Origin: Guadua angustifolia
Lineage: Eukaryota; Streptophyta; Magnoliopsida; Poales; Poaceae
Assembly (NCBI GenBank): GCA_036346375.1
Contig: CM070517.1
Span: 12,689,161 to 12,753,160 of the forward strand
Length of the DNA stretch: 64,000 bases
Direction of reading: 5' to 3'
The notes beneath the pieces were generated by a model, which saw only the letters and a list, made by a program, of their open reading frames with translations, was not told the origin of the DNA and did not search any database. Shown here piece by piece: positions 34,502 through 46,069 of the stretch. Within the stretch, counting starts at the first letter, position 1, and the number at the start of each line of letters is the position of its first letter. The position numbers and the translations under genes are program-made.

Positions 34502-34810
34502 CCCATGTTAGGTTATGCCTCGATGCCCTACAGAGGGAATCATGGTGGGTACAATCACTTCCAGAGTCAAGATGGATCGAACATGTCGTCATTATTCAAC
34601 TACACTATTCTCTACACTGATCCATATGCACAATACACGCCTATTAGGTACCTGCACTAATCAGAGAATCCTTCGACCTGAATGGTGCATTCGAACACTA
34701 GAAGTCTGCCTGGCTACCGTCGAACATGAACTGGGACGAGTACAAGCAAGAGCACCAAAGGAAGCATGATGAGATCACTGTCGATGATGCAGAGGTGTAG
34801 GTTGTACTGT
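34502..34810 (+). pseudogene. Probable C-terminal tail of the decayed MULE transposase
   Basis: Plus-strand frame with MLGYASMPYRGNHGGYNHFQ and further Ser/Tyr/Pro-rich residues. If the two solo LTRs (and one copy of each target duplication) are set aside, this reads on from about 26320 through SMPPPDGQVSNLCTPMLGYA, a low-complexity tail like those of MULE transposases. The last part loses the frame (stop at about 34660). The identification is an inference from continuity across the insertions; the tail itself has no diagnostic motif. Confidence 0.35.
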
Positions 34811-35356
34811 ACATGTACTACTACTCGTAGGCATATCAATGCATTGTTGTATATGCTTTACATATTCATACTCTTTAATTGTGCCTTTTCTTGCAATACA
34901 TGTTCATACTCCTTTTAATTATGCTTTACATCTTCTTGCAATACATGTTTAGACTCATTTAATTATGCCTCTTGCAAGTAGTTCGGGCCGACTGTTGTGT
35001 TGTAGATTTCCGCACCCCTAATCGACCAAAACAACAAATACGTATCCCTCCACCACTTGCATTATTAATGGAATATCCTTCATTATTTGACTAAAAATGG
35101 AAGAAATGAGATTGGGTTGTTCCTCAAATGAAAAGAGATGTGACAGGTATTTCTCTCGTTTATTAAGCACGCTTGTTTTGATTAAGCACATATGCTCATA
35201 TATTGGTGTATATGCTTTTGTATGCTTCGTAGTTGCAATGCTCATGGCTATATCCAATTCAAATTGATTAAAAACGCTTTCCTTGTTATATAACACATAT
35301 GTTCTACTCAATTGTGATGGATAAAATACAATGGATGGAATGCACGGTGTTGTTTC
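34811..35356. other. No feature seen
   Basis: AT-rich sequence with short repeats of TTGCAATACATGTT-type text near 34890-34950. No gene, RNA or terminal repeat recognised. Confidence 0.5.
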
Positions 35357-35364
35357 AAAGTTGT

Positions 35365-35826
35365 TAGGGATGGCAACGAGTCGGGTCGGGTACAGGTTTT
35401 ACAAAACCCGACCCGATAAAAAACCCGACCCAAACCTGAATACCCTATCGGGTAAAAAACTATACTCGAACCCGAATCCGGCAGGTACCCGAAATCCGGC
35501 AGGTACCCAATGGGTTTGTGTAGTACAGGTGGCACTAGGTCGGGTCGGGTGTGGATTTTGCAAAACCCGACCTGATAAGAAACCCGAACCAAAAACCCAA
35601 GTTTAACCCTATGGTACACGAACCAACCCCAAACCGGTGGGTACACGAAACCCGATTTAGTACTCGATAGGTATGTCGCGGTATTTGCAATGCGATGGGT
35701 ACCCACGAGTGAAAATTAGAACCCAAACCCATCTCGGATACCTGACCCGAAGAACCCATGGAAAAAATTAGAACCCGAACCCGACATGATCGGGTGCAAA
35801 ACCTGCGGGTTTGATTGTCATCCCTA
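35365..35826. mobile_element. hAT-type MITE (462 bp), TSD AAAGTTGT
   Basis: Ends TAGGGATGGCAA and TTGTCATCCCTA (one mismatch), flanked by a perfect 8-bp duplication AAAGTTGT at 35357-35364 and 35827-35834. The inside is made of CCCGACCCG and GGGTACC-like repeats on both strands, as in a common grass MITE family. Proline/tyrosine-rich frames here are not genes. Confidence 0.95.
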
Positions 35827-35834
35827 AAAGTTGT

Positions 35835-36537
35835 AATGGATTTTCAAAAGTGTTTATAAATTGTGAATTGTCATGCAATTGTGAACTGTCATGTGTGTCA
35901 ATTTTATTTCATGTTTATCATTTGTGATAACAATATATATTGATTGTTTGCCAACTATAACTGTTAGAATCTAAAAAACAGTCAAAATTCTATCGAAATT
36001 TCTAAATTTAGGATCTTTTATATGTTAGTACTTACTATTTTGCATTCAAATAGATAGAAAATGTACATATATGGTTGCATGATTTTTTTTCATATTTTTT
36101 CCAATTTTTTTATAACCATGAGAGACCACTTTTCAATTGGTTGAAAATTACCTATATTTTAGCAATTTTAGCCAAAATCTTGGCAATTTCGATCCAAAAA
36201 TTCCGGATTTCAAATTTATCTTTTGGATTTCGTCCGAAATTCTAAAATCTTGCTGAAATTTTGGATTTTGGCCACATCCAAGTTGTGGTCTGAAAATGAA
36301 ATTTGAAACCTTGATCAAAACATGTACAAATAACCCCCAAAGTATGGGTTTCTTGAGGTTTTACGATTTCTGCAGCAGCCAGATGACTAGATGTTGCTAT
36401 GTTGGCAAGTGAAGCTTTGGCAGCTGTGACATGCCAATTATCGACAGTAAGCAAATTAAAAATAAAAATAATCTCTCTTCGAACTCTTTCGCTCCTCTTT
36501 GCTGCGCCAGCGGCATGACCGCACGCCGCAGCCTGCA
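35835..36537. repeat. Unclassified AT-rich dispersed repeat
   Basis: The part at about 36130-36310 (AAATTCCGGATTTCAAATTT and GAAATTTGAAACCTTGA) is similar to 38640-38800, so it is a dispersed repeat. No gene. At 36470-36537 the sequence becomes GC-richer without a clear frame. Confidence 0.5.
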
Positions 36538-36765
36538 GGAGCACGTAGGGGTGAAAACGGTATCGGTAATTCCCGAAATTCCGAAAACCGTTTTCAAAAT
36601 TTTTCAACCGGATGTGTCGGTATCGGTAATTTTCGAATCGAATCGGTAATTTTGTCGAAAACGATAACGATAACGGTTTTGATCGGTTCCGACCGTTTCC
36701 TTCGATATCCGGAAAAATCGGTAAATTCCGTCGGAATTACGGAATTATTCGACCCACAAATCACA

Positions 36766-36950
36766 CTCCTTCGGTCACTAAAACGCCCATAACTTTTTAC
36801 TCCGAACTCCGATTTAGGTGATTTTGGACTCTATGCGAAGCTTATCACGAGGGCTACAATCTTCACCCATTTTCATGATTTAACCAATCATAGATATTTT
36901 TAAATATCATAAAAACAAAACTCTAATGTAGTCATTCAAGTCTAAAATTT
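36766..36950 (-). repeat. Piece of SIRE-type LTR inside the hAT MITE
   Basis: Clearly similar to 32296-32476 of the solo copia D LTR in the same orientation, sharing for example AACTTTTTACTCCGAACTCC and GGGCTACAATCTTCACCCAT. About 85 percent identical by eye. How it entered the MITE is unknown. Confidence 0.8.
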
Positions 36951-37055
36951 GATGTGTGTTCATCGTAAATTTGTGAATATTTATTAATTACTAATTTCTA
37001 TGTGGATGTACTATTTGTGTGAATTTTTTGAAGTCAATTGGTGGTACATGTCCTT

Positions 37056-37178
37056 GGAAACGGATCCTCTGCCGTTATAATGTCTGCCGTTGGGTGACTG
37101 ACATGTGGGCCCCCGCGCGCTAGGCCCACACGTCAGTGACCCAACGGCAGATATCATAACAGCAGAGAATCTGCGTCC
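37056..37178. mobile_element. Mutator-type MITE (123 bp), TSD CATGTCCTT
   Basis: Nearly all inverted repeat: the left arm GGATCCTCTGCCGTTATAAT continues to GACTGACATGTGGGCC, and the right arm is its diverged complement, with an 8-10-nt loop (CCGCGCGCTA). A perfect 9-bp duplication CATGTCCTT (37047-37055, 37179-37187) is the Mutator signature. Confidence 0.85.
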
Positions 37179-37395
37179 CATGTCCTTACGACGTTACCGG
37201 TCTCTTTTTCGGATTCCGATCGTTACCGATATATATTTTGTATCGAATTTTCGTTTCCGATATTTTCGAATTACCGATGCCGTTTTCGTTTCCGTAGTTA
37301 TCGATTCCGATATCGTTTCCGAGAAAAAATATGAAAATAAAAATGGTTTTAGTGTTTTTCGACCGTTTCTGACCGTTTTCACCCCTAGGAGCACG

Positions 37396-38800
37396 AGCCA
37401 CAGCAGCACCCGTTCTACGTCACTCTAAAGTATTACTACCAAAAACTAATAGCAGAGACCGTAGCAAAAACGTGGCAAAAAACAAAAGGACTAGCCCGGA
37501 ATTAACATGAACGCACGCCAAGAATTATTATGCCATAATTTACCACCAACGATCAAGATTCAAAATCCTCACAAAATTTTGGCAAGGGACGAGATTTTTC
37601 CGAATAAATAAATTTGAAAAAGAATCAAATTGTTACAATATTTTACCAGATTTCAACTTTTTTCGACCGGACTTAGGATAATACCTCTTAAGAATGTCAT
37701 TTTCCATGAAAATGTTTTGAAAAACCAAATTTTTGAGATTTTTCGTAAAAATAACAAAAACAATGTCACTTTTTTTCAAAAAAATGTACAAGCTATCATG
37801 TTCTAAAAAAATCTATGGTAACATCTTTAGTAGTCTAGAATTATACAGAAAAATTTCGAAAAGAATTGAACTTCATTTGTTATCTTTAAAAAATCATAAA
37901 CAGAAAAAACATGAATAGCCATGTTAGAATTTTATAAATTCCCTTGAGTGTGATCATCATCTAAAATTTTTAGAAAAGCTTAAAAATCACCTCAGAACCA
38001 TATACTTATCCTTTTACGAGGATAGTCCTCCGACTTTATTATCATCTAACAATTTTACAGAAACATTAGTGGTGCGTTAGGACCATTCACAAAAAATTTT
38101 AAAATTTTCTAATATAGTTTGAAAATTTTTTCATTCAATTGAAATTTAGCGAGATTTCAACTAAAATTTTCCAATATTTCAAGTATTTCGACTGGATTTT
38201 AATTTTTTCGACAGGATTTGATCGGATTTGAGATAATACCTCTTAGTAGTCTAGGACCATACAGAAAAATTTCTCAAATAATTAAACTTCATTTTTTATC
38301 TTTGAAAAATAAAAAACTAAAAGAACATAAACAAGATAGTAGCCTTATGAAAATTTTAAAAATTCACTCGAATGTGAGCATAATCCAAAATATTTAAAAG
38401 AGCTTGGCTCAACACCTTTCTCCTAAAGTATCAAAATTTCAAAGAGTTCACAACAACAGCACACTCAGAATTTTTAGAAATTTCTCAAATTTGATCACCA
38501 TCTAGAAATTTTATAAGAACATTATTGATACGTCAAGACCATCCAAAAAAAATTTCCAAATTTTGTAACATAATTTAAATCATTTTTCATTCAGATGAAA
38601 TTTACAAAGATTTCAACAATTTCGAACAAAATTTCAACAATTTCAATTGAAATATCAAAAATCCCAATTCAAAAATTCTGAATTTGAATTTTGCTTTTCG
38701 GATTTCATCCAGATTTTGCCCAAAATCCCAAGTTATCGCCGAAATTTCGGATTTCAGTAACTACTGATATAATCCGAAACCGAAATTTAAAACCTTGAAG
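37396..38800. repeat. AT-rich degenerate repeats, no gene
   Basis: Contains a diverged internal duplication: about 37670-37990 resembles 38220-38410 (GATAATACCTCTTA, AGTAGTCTAG, ACAGAAAAATTTC in both). The end, 38640-38800, resembles 36130-36310. No coding or RNA feature was recognised. Confidence 0.5.
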
Positions 38801-39075
38801 GACACTATCAGAGCTAGGCAGCGCTTACATGCCATGCCATCTACAACTACAGCATCTTGCTAGGAAACGAATAGCTCAAAATAATCCACTCCAGAATTGT
38901 AAATAGGGTAACACGATGCAGTACAGACAGTGACAAGGGTTAGACAAAGTATCAGCTAGTAGTATTTAGATAAGCGAAACAAGGCGTCAGACAACCAGCA
39001 AAAAATTTCACTCAGCCAATGCCAGAGGCTACAATCTGCTCTAACAAACAGGCTAAGAAAGTAAAACTTCCATCT
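38801..39075 (-). other. Likely RPL17 3' untranslated region
   Basis: Directly follows the stop codon in the sense of transcription. No repeat is recognised until about 38800, where the dispersed repeat begins. The exact polyadenylation site cannot be read. Confidence 0.5.
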
Positions 39076-42006
39076 CTAGACCTTCCTGGCTGCAATCTGA
39101 GACTCGGGCTGCAGAACAGAAAGATCAACAACTCAGAAGGGATCACAACAGCAACGACCTCGAAATGTTTTAACTGACGAAGTGAGATCATCAGGTACAA
39201 GTGATCAGTGCAGAGAAGCACATACCTCTTTCCTCACCGGCTCTTCCTTCTCCGACAGGATCAGCTCAATGTGACACGGGGAGGACATGTATGCTGCAAC
39301 GAGTAATAAGATCAGTAGTCTTGAGAAATCTTCAAGGCATACTGATATACTATGAAGAGAAATCGAAGGCCAGTGCTTTGATGAACTTACGATTGATGCG
39401 TCCATGAGCACGGTAGGTCCGGCGCCGCTGCTTCTGGGCCTGGTTCACTTGAATGTGCGACACATAGAGAGTATCGACATCCAGACCTTTCACCTGTGGA
39501 GCATAAAATGAGAAAATTAGTATCACATAGCAACAGTGCAGTATGAAAAAACTTTGGCAAGTCACAGTAAGGTTACGTACCTCAGCATTGCTCTCTGCAT
39601 TCTTGAGAAGATCCAGAATGAATCTAGCAGACTTGACAGGCCAGCGTCCCTGTCCATTTGAGTGGCGAGACTTAGCTTGAGCAGTACGCCCAACACCACG
39701 ACAGTACCTACAGAAAGGGATGGCTTGCTTGTGCGTGATCACATCCTCAAGGTACCTTTTAGCCTTAACCAGTGGCATCTTCCTGAGGGCAAAAGCTGTC
39801 TCACGGGTGTTCTGCAATTGTGAAAAATCTAAGAAATATCAAGCATTCATAGTATTACAACAAAGCACAGTTAACAAAAGCGTGGTGTACCAAGTAGCTT
39901 TAAATATTCATCATCAAAATATGCACCTAACATAAGCTGACGGAAGAAAAGTCTCAGAGGCATGATTTAAATCACATACTGAACAGGGCCCCCCAGTTTT
40001 GTACAGATGACACTTCAAAAAATGACATACCACACCAAAACACATTAAAAAAACATTTTTAACACTACAGTAGAATAATTGACACAAAACGTACCATCAT
40101 TTACTGAACCAATAGACATGATAGAGTCAAATGATTCACCCAATAATGATGAACATGATGTTCCTAAAGTTTACGGGGAAACTGCTTGTAGAGAGCACAG
40201 CATCCTGCTTTTTTCTTTAGGGTTCTTACAAAAGAAGCTGCAGCATTAGTGCATTACAACTAAAAGTCGCTACTCATTGGCTTATTACAAAGCACAAAAA
40301 AAGTATCTACCAGAGTTCCTAATGTCAATTGAACTAACAGGATCTTAGTGTTGAAGTTAACTATCCGTAAGCACACAATAATTTGCTCAAAAACCAACTA
40401 CTTAAACTGATACACTAAAAATCTACTGATGCAGTTCAAAAGAGACCACACACAGAACAATAAATGGGGGAATGCTTTACACTAAGAATCTACTTCCATG
40501 GTTGAAAAGGAGAGTTTACAGTCAAAATAAGAAGCTAAATAACTGGAAAAGTATGTAACATTTTGAGAAATAGGTGTAACTGAATAAAAATGTGTCATCA
40601 TTTACTGAACCAATTGACATCAAGCTGTGTCCACCGGTTCACCCAATAACAATGAATATGATGTTCCTAAAGTTTACGAGGATACTGCTTATACAGATAA
40701 CAACATCCTGCTTTTTTCTTTAGGTGCATTTTGCTTAACCAAACAATTTGTGGTATTACACAAAATATGACAGACAATTAGAAGCTGCATATAAATTGAG
40801 CCTTCCAAAATGACCATTAAAGTAGCATAGCTTTATCTTTGCAATAGAACTAAAGTTCCAAACAAGTATCCTCTCCAAAACAATAGACATTAACAGCTAA
40901 TACACTACAAGTCTACCAACAAGTTCAAAAGACACCGCACCAAAAACAGTAAATGGGGGAATGCATGTCATACAGTAAATGGGGAATGCATGTCATACTT
41001 TACAGTTACACTACAAATCTACCTATACAATTGGAACAGAGAGTGCACTGCAAACTAAGAAGCTAGTTAACTGCAATGCATCCGATATTTTCTAACCAAA
41101 GCAAAAACAGAATAAAATGTGTCATCATTTACTGAACCAATCGACATCAAGCTGTGTCCACCAGTTCACCCAATAACAATGAATTCGATGTTCCTAAAGT
41201 TTACGAGGATACTGCTTACAGAGAACAACATCCTGCTTTTTTTCTTTAGGTATATTGCTTAACAACAAAAACTGTACAAGCACTACACTTACAAGTTGCA
41301 AGTGCCAATTTAAATCTGAACACAAATGGGATCTTTCAAATTTCTAATGACAGCCAAACTAGCACAGCTTGAGCTTTGATGGAAACCTAATTTTACACAA
41401 GTATGTCACCAACCCAAAACCTATACAAGGACTCATACACTAAAGATTCTACTCGCAATAACTGAAAATACAACACACAAAATAGCAAGAATAAACAAGG
41501 GAAAACAAAGCGGAACATGATTAGATGCATCACAGAATATTTAAACGGAAGTCTGACCAGCGAACTAACGAACCGCTAATCCTTCTCAATATATGCTTCA
41601 ACACTATGGTTCACAACAAACAACAAACTAAACAGTAGCAGAAATCTAGGGGCAAACTCTTCTCTGCAAGATCTCGTAAAGATTATGCGTTCTTGGGAAT
41701 TGACTTGGGAGCTCACCTTGAAGTGCACACGCAAGTCCCGTCCCATGGACTTCGAAGCTGCAACGCATCACAGAGAAATGCACAAATCAGAAACCTGCAG
41801 ATCTACGCAAATCAGAAACCCGCAACAGTGACACAAAATTTGCGAAAGAGGTATCTCATCATGCAAGGAAGCTTACACTTGGTGGGATTGGTAGGCTCCC
41901 TAGAGTACATCACCTGGAAACCAAGAACAAGAAACGCACCATACGAGTCAGAACAAAGCCACAAAAGTGATGTCGCAGAAAGATGATAAGAGAGCGAGCT
42001 GACCAT
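39076..42006 (-). CDS. RPL17: Cytosolic 60S ribosomal protein L17 (uL22)
   Basis: A core large-subunit protein lining the peptide exit tunnel. Seven coding exons, minus strand: 42004-42006, 41877-41913, 41717-41757, 39581-39811, 39391-39493, 39226-39293, 39076-39108. Total 516 bp, 171 residues plus TAG, no internal stop, and every intron is GT-AG. The first exon contributes only the ATG; exon 2 opens VMYSREPTNPTK, where most plant copies have VKYSREP. Exon 3 gives GRDLRVHFK and exon 4 NTRETAFALRKMPLVKAKRY through RGVGRTAQAK to LLKNAESNAE. Then come DVDTLYVSHIQVNQAQKQRR, the conserved [20 protein letters not shown] and a short C-tail PESQIAARKV. Length and sequence match plant uL22 throughout. 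The promoter has telo-box and site II motifs. It is the only apparently functional gene in the window. Confidence 0.97.
40095..41270 (-). repeat. Threefold ~0.5-kb tandem repeat in RPL17 intron 3
   Basis: Three diverged copies with the anchor CATCATTTACTGAACCAAT at 40095, 40596 and 41123 (spacing 501 and 527). Each has ATGATGTTCCTAAAGTTTAC-like text (GATGTTCCTAAAG in all) and ends with CATCCTGC and a T-run plus CTTTAG on the plus strand. The remaining parts (AAATGGGGGAATGC near 40465 and 40953) also repeat. The whole lies in the 1905-bp intron between exons 3 and 4 (39812-41716) and has no coding content. Confidence 0.85.
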
Positions 42007-42105
42007 GGCTGCAGCCGCCGACGGAGAGATTCTGAGGAGAACGCAGCGGCAGAGGCGGCGGCGTCAGCGAGGAATAGAGAAGTATGGGTGCGGCGCAGGG
42101 AACGA

Positions 42106-42114
42106 CTTATATAG
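42106..42114 (-). promoter_or_regulatory. RPL17 TATA box
   Basis: Minus strand CTATATAAG, 100 bp upstream of the ATG. With initiation some 30 bp downstream the leader would be about 70 nt, normal for ribosomal protein genes. Confidence 0.75.
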
Positions 42115-42135
42115 GAGCAAGCAAACCTAGAAGCA

Positions 42136-42161
42136 AAACCCTATCGGGCCCGTAATGGGCC
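42136..42161 (-). promoter_or_regulatory. Telo-box and site II motifs upstream of RPL17
   Basis: AAACCCTA at 42136-42143 is the telo-box, and TGGGCC at 42156-42161 is a site II (TGGGCY) element, 20 bp apart and just upstream of the TATA box. This pair is a known signature of plant ribosomal protein promoters, read by Puralpha-like and TCP factors, which link transcription to growth. Confidence 0.8.
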
Positions 42162-42199
42162 GAGGTGTGCTCGCGGCATAACGGGAAAAGATATGTACA

Positions 42200-42952
42200 A
42201 AAAGTTCACAGAAGTAATCAGGGATTCAAAAACCAAATTTAAAAAATAGGTTTGAAATTCGTGGTATGAAAACCGCAAAAATCACTTGAAAACTATCAGA
42301 AACTGAAGGGTTAACAAATCAAAAAAATTTGAGAAAAATTCAAAAAAATCGAAAACCGTTGGTTTTCAACGAAAAACCGCTCAGTTTTCACCGAAAACCA
42401 ACCCGACCAATTGAATGTTTTTTAAAAACGGTTTTTAAGTGGTGAAAACCGTAGTTTTTTAACGGATTTCGAACACATAAATTTTTAAAAATTTTAAATT
42501 TTTTTAATTAGACCAGTTTACCGAACGGTTTTGGATCTCGAATCGAAATGATAAGATCGAAAACCGCGGTTTTCATGGATTTTGAAACCCTAGGCTGGTC
42601 GAAAACCGAAGTAATTGAGCTAGTTGTTCGAACCAGACTCGGACTACTAACATAATTCACTTTGGAATGCATATCGATAAAACATTGTTATGTTTTTATC
42701 AACAAATATATACAATCATATAAAATTGATATTACTGGATTCATAATGAAATGTAGTTTTATACTCCTGGTAAAAATTATCTGCGAGTGTGCACTCAATG
42801 CATCACAATTTTCATATGATCAATCTAAATCTTTTCAACATTAGTGGTCAAAGCTTAAAATGATTTTTCAGGACAAAAGCTTAAAAGCTTTGATCGTGCT
42901 CTTCTAAAAATATATCAACCCTTTTATCCAATGGAATCTACGACATTCTAAA
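42200..42952. other. AT-rich intergenic DNA with GAAAACCG repeats
   Basis: 42200-42640 holds many copies of AAAACCG and its complement (for example GGTTTTCAACGAAAAACCGC at 42360), possibly an old hAT-like MITE, but no bounded ends were found. 42640-42952 shows nothing recognisable. Confidence 0.4.
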
Positions 42953-43182
42953 GGACCTGTTTGTTTCAGTTTTGGATTCTCTAAAAATTGATTTTGATTT
43001 ATAGTCGTAAAGAATTTGATTCTCCAAAAACTAGAATCCAAAAGCACATATGAAGTGGATTGTGGGTTCTAATGTATATAGATGGGCTGAATTGTGAGAA
43101 TCGGATTATAGAATCAGGCTGTTTGTTTTTTATTCTACTTTTGGGGCAGAATCCAAAATCAAAAGCTAAAACAAACAGGTCC
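42953..43182. mobile_element. MITE (230 bp), flanked by TAAA
   Basis: Ends GGACCTGTTTGTTTCAG and CTAAAACAAACAGGTCC (one mismatch over 17), flanked by TAAA at 42949-42952 and 43183-43186. Longer sub-terminal inverted similarity (AGAATCCAAAA, TTTTGGATTCT) extends the arms. The superfamily is uncertain: a TAA-type duplication suggests PIF/Harbinger. Confidence 0.75.
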
Positions 43183-43297
43183 TAAATACCACGAGATTTT
43201 CCCTAACATTTTTGGATGACACTTGATTAAACTCTCAAGTGTTAACAGGTTTTCCTAGTATTTTTGGCACACGTGTTGCATATTCTAGTGGTGAGAT
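43183..43297. other. No feature seen
   Basis: Short unique AT-rich spacer between the MITE and the TA array. Confidence 0.4.
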
Positions 43298-44233
<936 letters not shown>

Positions 44234-44272
44234 ATCAGATGTCATGGGGTATGGTCTCTCTTATCTTAACTA

Positions 44273-44513
44273 CTCCTTCCGATCACAAATAGCACAATCT
44301 ACAAAATACAACTTTGATCATTAATTACTATTATAATATATTTATAAAATTAACCTAATAAATTATAAAATTATGAAAGTACTTTTTGTGATAAATCTAC
44401 ATATATGATTTTCATATATCCAATTTAAATATTTCAAAAGGTATTGCCAGTAAATGCTTCAAAAGTTTGACTGCAATGTGTCTAAAACGACAACTATTTG
44501 TAACCGAATGGAG
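44273..44513. mobile_element. Stowaway-type MITE (241 bp), TSD TA
   Basis: Ends CTCCTTCCGATCACAAATAG and CTATTTGTAACCGAATGGAG, the Tc1/mariner Stowaway terminus with a few mismatches, flanked by TA on both sides. AT-rich inside. Confidence 0.9.
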
Positions 44514-44515
44514 TA

Positions 44516-45329
44516 TATTATAGTGGAAGATATTATTGGAAGCCTTTGCGTTCCACATCGCCGGTTTTGCACAAAAGCCTTTTCATTTTTCTAAATTTCT
44601 GGCAAGACCTCATTTGAATAAGCCAGTCTTTGTGTTCTCCAGTCTTGCATAAAAGAATCTCACACAAGAGGCTAATCCTGATGTCCATGTGTGCATTCCA
44701 CGTTCCATGCCCTAGCCTCTTCCATTTCCCTTGCACAGGTCACTGCCTTCCCTTCTTGGGCTCCACCTCTCTCTTCCCTCACCCTATGCCTCCTCCCTTT
44801 GACCTCACCGTCGCCAAAGCCACCCTCACCCCAACCTCCTCCCCTTCTTCATCGTACTGGTCTCCTTACCTTTCTCCCCTTCTGTCGCTAGCGCCAACAG
44901 TGAGCTATTCCTCCTACCATTCAATCGTTGGCTCGTCGTTGCCGCCATCGGTCCCCTCAATCAGAACAATAGCTCACCCAAAACCGAGCTACGATCCTAA
45001 GTTGGCGATCAGGTTGCCTCCTTGCTTTCCTCAGCACCCTCACCCCTGCCCAACTCACCCTAAAACGTGTTGCCGCCATCAATCTGTCATACGTCATCAA
45101 GACAGCACTGACGATTCATCATCGCCGCCTTCCCTCGCACCCTCACGCTTGCCCAACTAGCCCTAGACTGCACTGCCACTGTTGATTTGCTTGTTGGTCG
45201 CTAAGCGAGTGTCACGGGCCGACGCCAGGCTAAAGGGCGCGATTAGAGTACAAAGAAGAAAGATGAAGGACCTCGGTAGTGATTTGGTAGCCACAGTGCT
45301 ACACTATCGGTCTAATCACTCCTTCCTAG
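44516..45329. other. Intergenic stretch without a supported gene
   Basis: A 176-codon plus-strand frame (44630-45160) is Pro/Ser/His-rich and has no recognisable domain. Its composition comes from CCTCC/CACC-rich DNA. There is a small internal echo (CCGGTTTTGCACAAAAG near 44563 and CCAGTCTTGCATAAAAG near 44640). Confidence 0.4.
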
Positions 45330-45334
45330 CCATC

Positions 45335-46034
45335 TGTTTGCACTAGTTTTTGAAAACTACGAGAAGAATCGGCAGAAAAGTACGAGTTTGGATAAAGCAC
45401 GAAGCACAGTTGGAAAGTTTGGATAGCATACGGATAATATCTGGAAACGGAGTCCAACGAGGGAAAAGCACAGCTGGAGAGTATACGGATAATATCTGGA
45501 AGCAGAGTCCAAAAAGGAAACTATAGCCGATTCGGATTAAGTTGACGTATTGGATCAGGACTCGGATCGACTGATGGGTATAAAAGGCGCACCAGGGCTG
45601 CTTGAAGGAGGAACGGACGCACAACCAAACCATATCTGCTATTTTTTCTTTCATAGTTTTCAGTCTCCTAGCTCTGTAATCTTTCCTTTGTAAGTCGACA
45701 TTGATCAAATAAAGTTGCGAATCGCCGATTGTTTGATCATCATCGATTTCTTCAGGTTTGATTTATTCTGTCTTGTTGCGCATCGCCTTTTCAGAATCAA
45801 TCTGCCTTTTACCTTTGGATTAGTCTTAATCGACTAATCTAGTTACCCTTCTAATCGGCTTTCTGGCTGATTTTTGTTTAAGCTGATTCGCCCCTAGGAT
45901 CGGCTTGATTGAATTTCACAATCTCCTTATCGATTGCAGGGTCAAATCGATTGGCACGCTCGTGCAGAACTGAACCCGGCGTTCGTCCGGTGTGTTGCGA
46001 TCAGAAACCCTACATCACGTTTTTGGCGTCAACA
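45335..46034 (+). repeat. 5' LTR of the Retand-type element
   Basis: TGTTTGCACTAG to GGCGTCAACA, 700 bp, with a TATA box at 45579-45586 (TATAAAAG). Direct repeats CGGATAATATCTGGAA occur twice in U3 (about 45431 and 45488). Confidence 0.95.
45579..45586 (+). promoter_or_regulatory. TATA box of the Retand-type 5' LTR
   Basis: TATAAAAG followed by GCGCACC; the identical box lies at 56561-56568 in the 3' LTR. Confidence 0.75.
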
Positions 46035-46037
46035 CAT

Positions 46038-46058
46038 TTTTGGCACGCCCGGTGGGAC
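46038..46058 (+). other. Primer binding site region of the Retand-type element
   Basis: TTTGGCACGCCCGGTGGGAC starts a few bases after the 5' LTR. The form TGGC-GCCCGGTGGG is common in grass Tat-lineage elements. I do not assign the tRNA. Confidence 0.65.
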
Positions 46059-46069
46059 CGATCGGAAAG

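Larger units (their letters stand above)
36546..37387. mobile_element. hAT-type MITE (842 bp) with nested insertions, TSD GGAGCACG
   Basis: Ends TAGGGGTGAAAACGG and CCGTTTTCACCCCTA are exact inverted repeats of 15 bp. The flanks carry a perfect 8-bp duplication GGAGCACG (36538-36545, 37388-37395). Its own DNA is made of ACGGTATCGGTAATT-like repeats. Inside are a copia-LTR-like block (36766-36950) and a small Mutator-type MITE (37056-37178). Confidence 0.95.

Noticed and set aside
35308..35759. Frames rich in Gly, Tyr, Pro and Thr
   Set aside because: They are produced by the CCCGACCCG repeats inside the hAT MITE with perfect target duplication.
39350..39817. Single-exon 155-codon RPL17-like gene
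   Set aside because: The open frame runs through introns; splice sites at 39581, 39493, 39391 and 39811 give the conserved protein instead.
40095..41270. Possible CRISPR-like or satellite array
   Set aside because: The genome is a plant; units are about 0.5 kb, only three, diverged and intronic, so this is an ordinary intronic tandem repeat.
44630..45160. 176-codon Pro/Ser/His-rich plus-strand frame
   Set aside because: No domain and low-complexity composition; could be part of a captured gene but nothing supports that.
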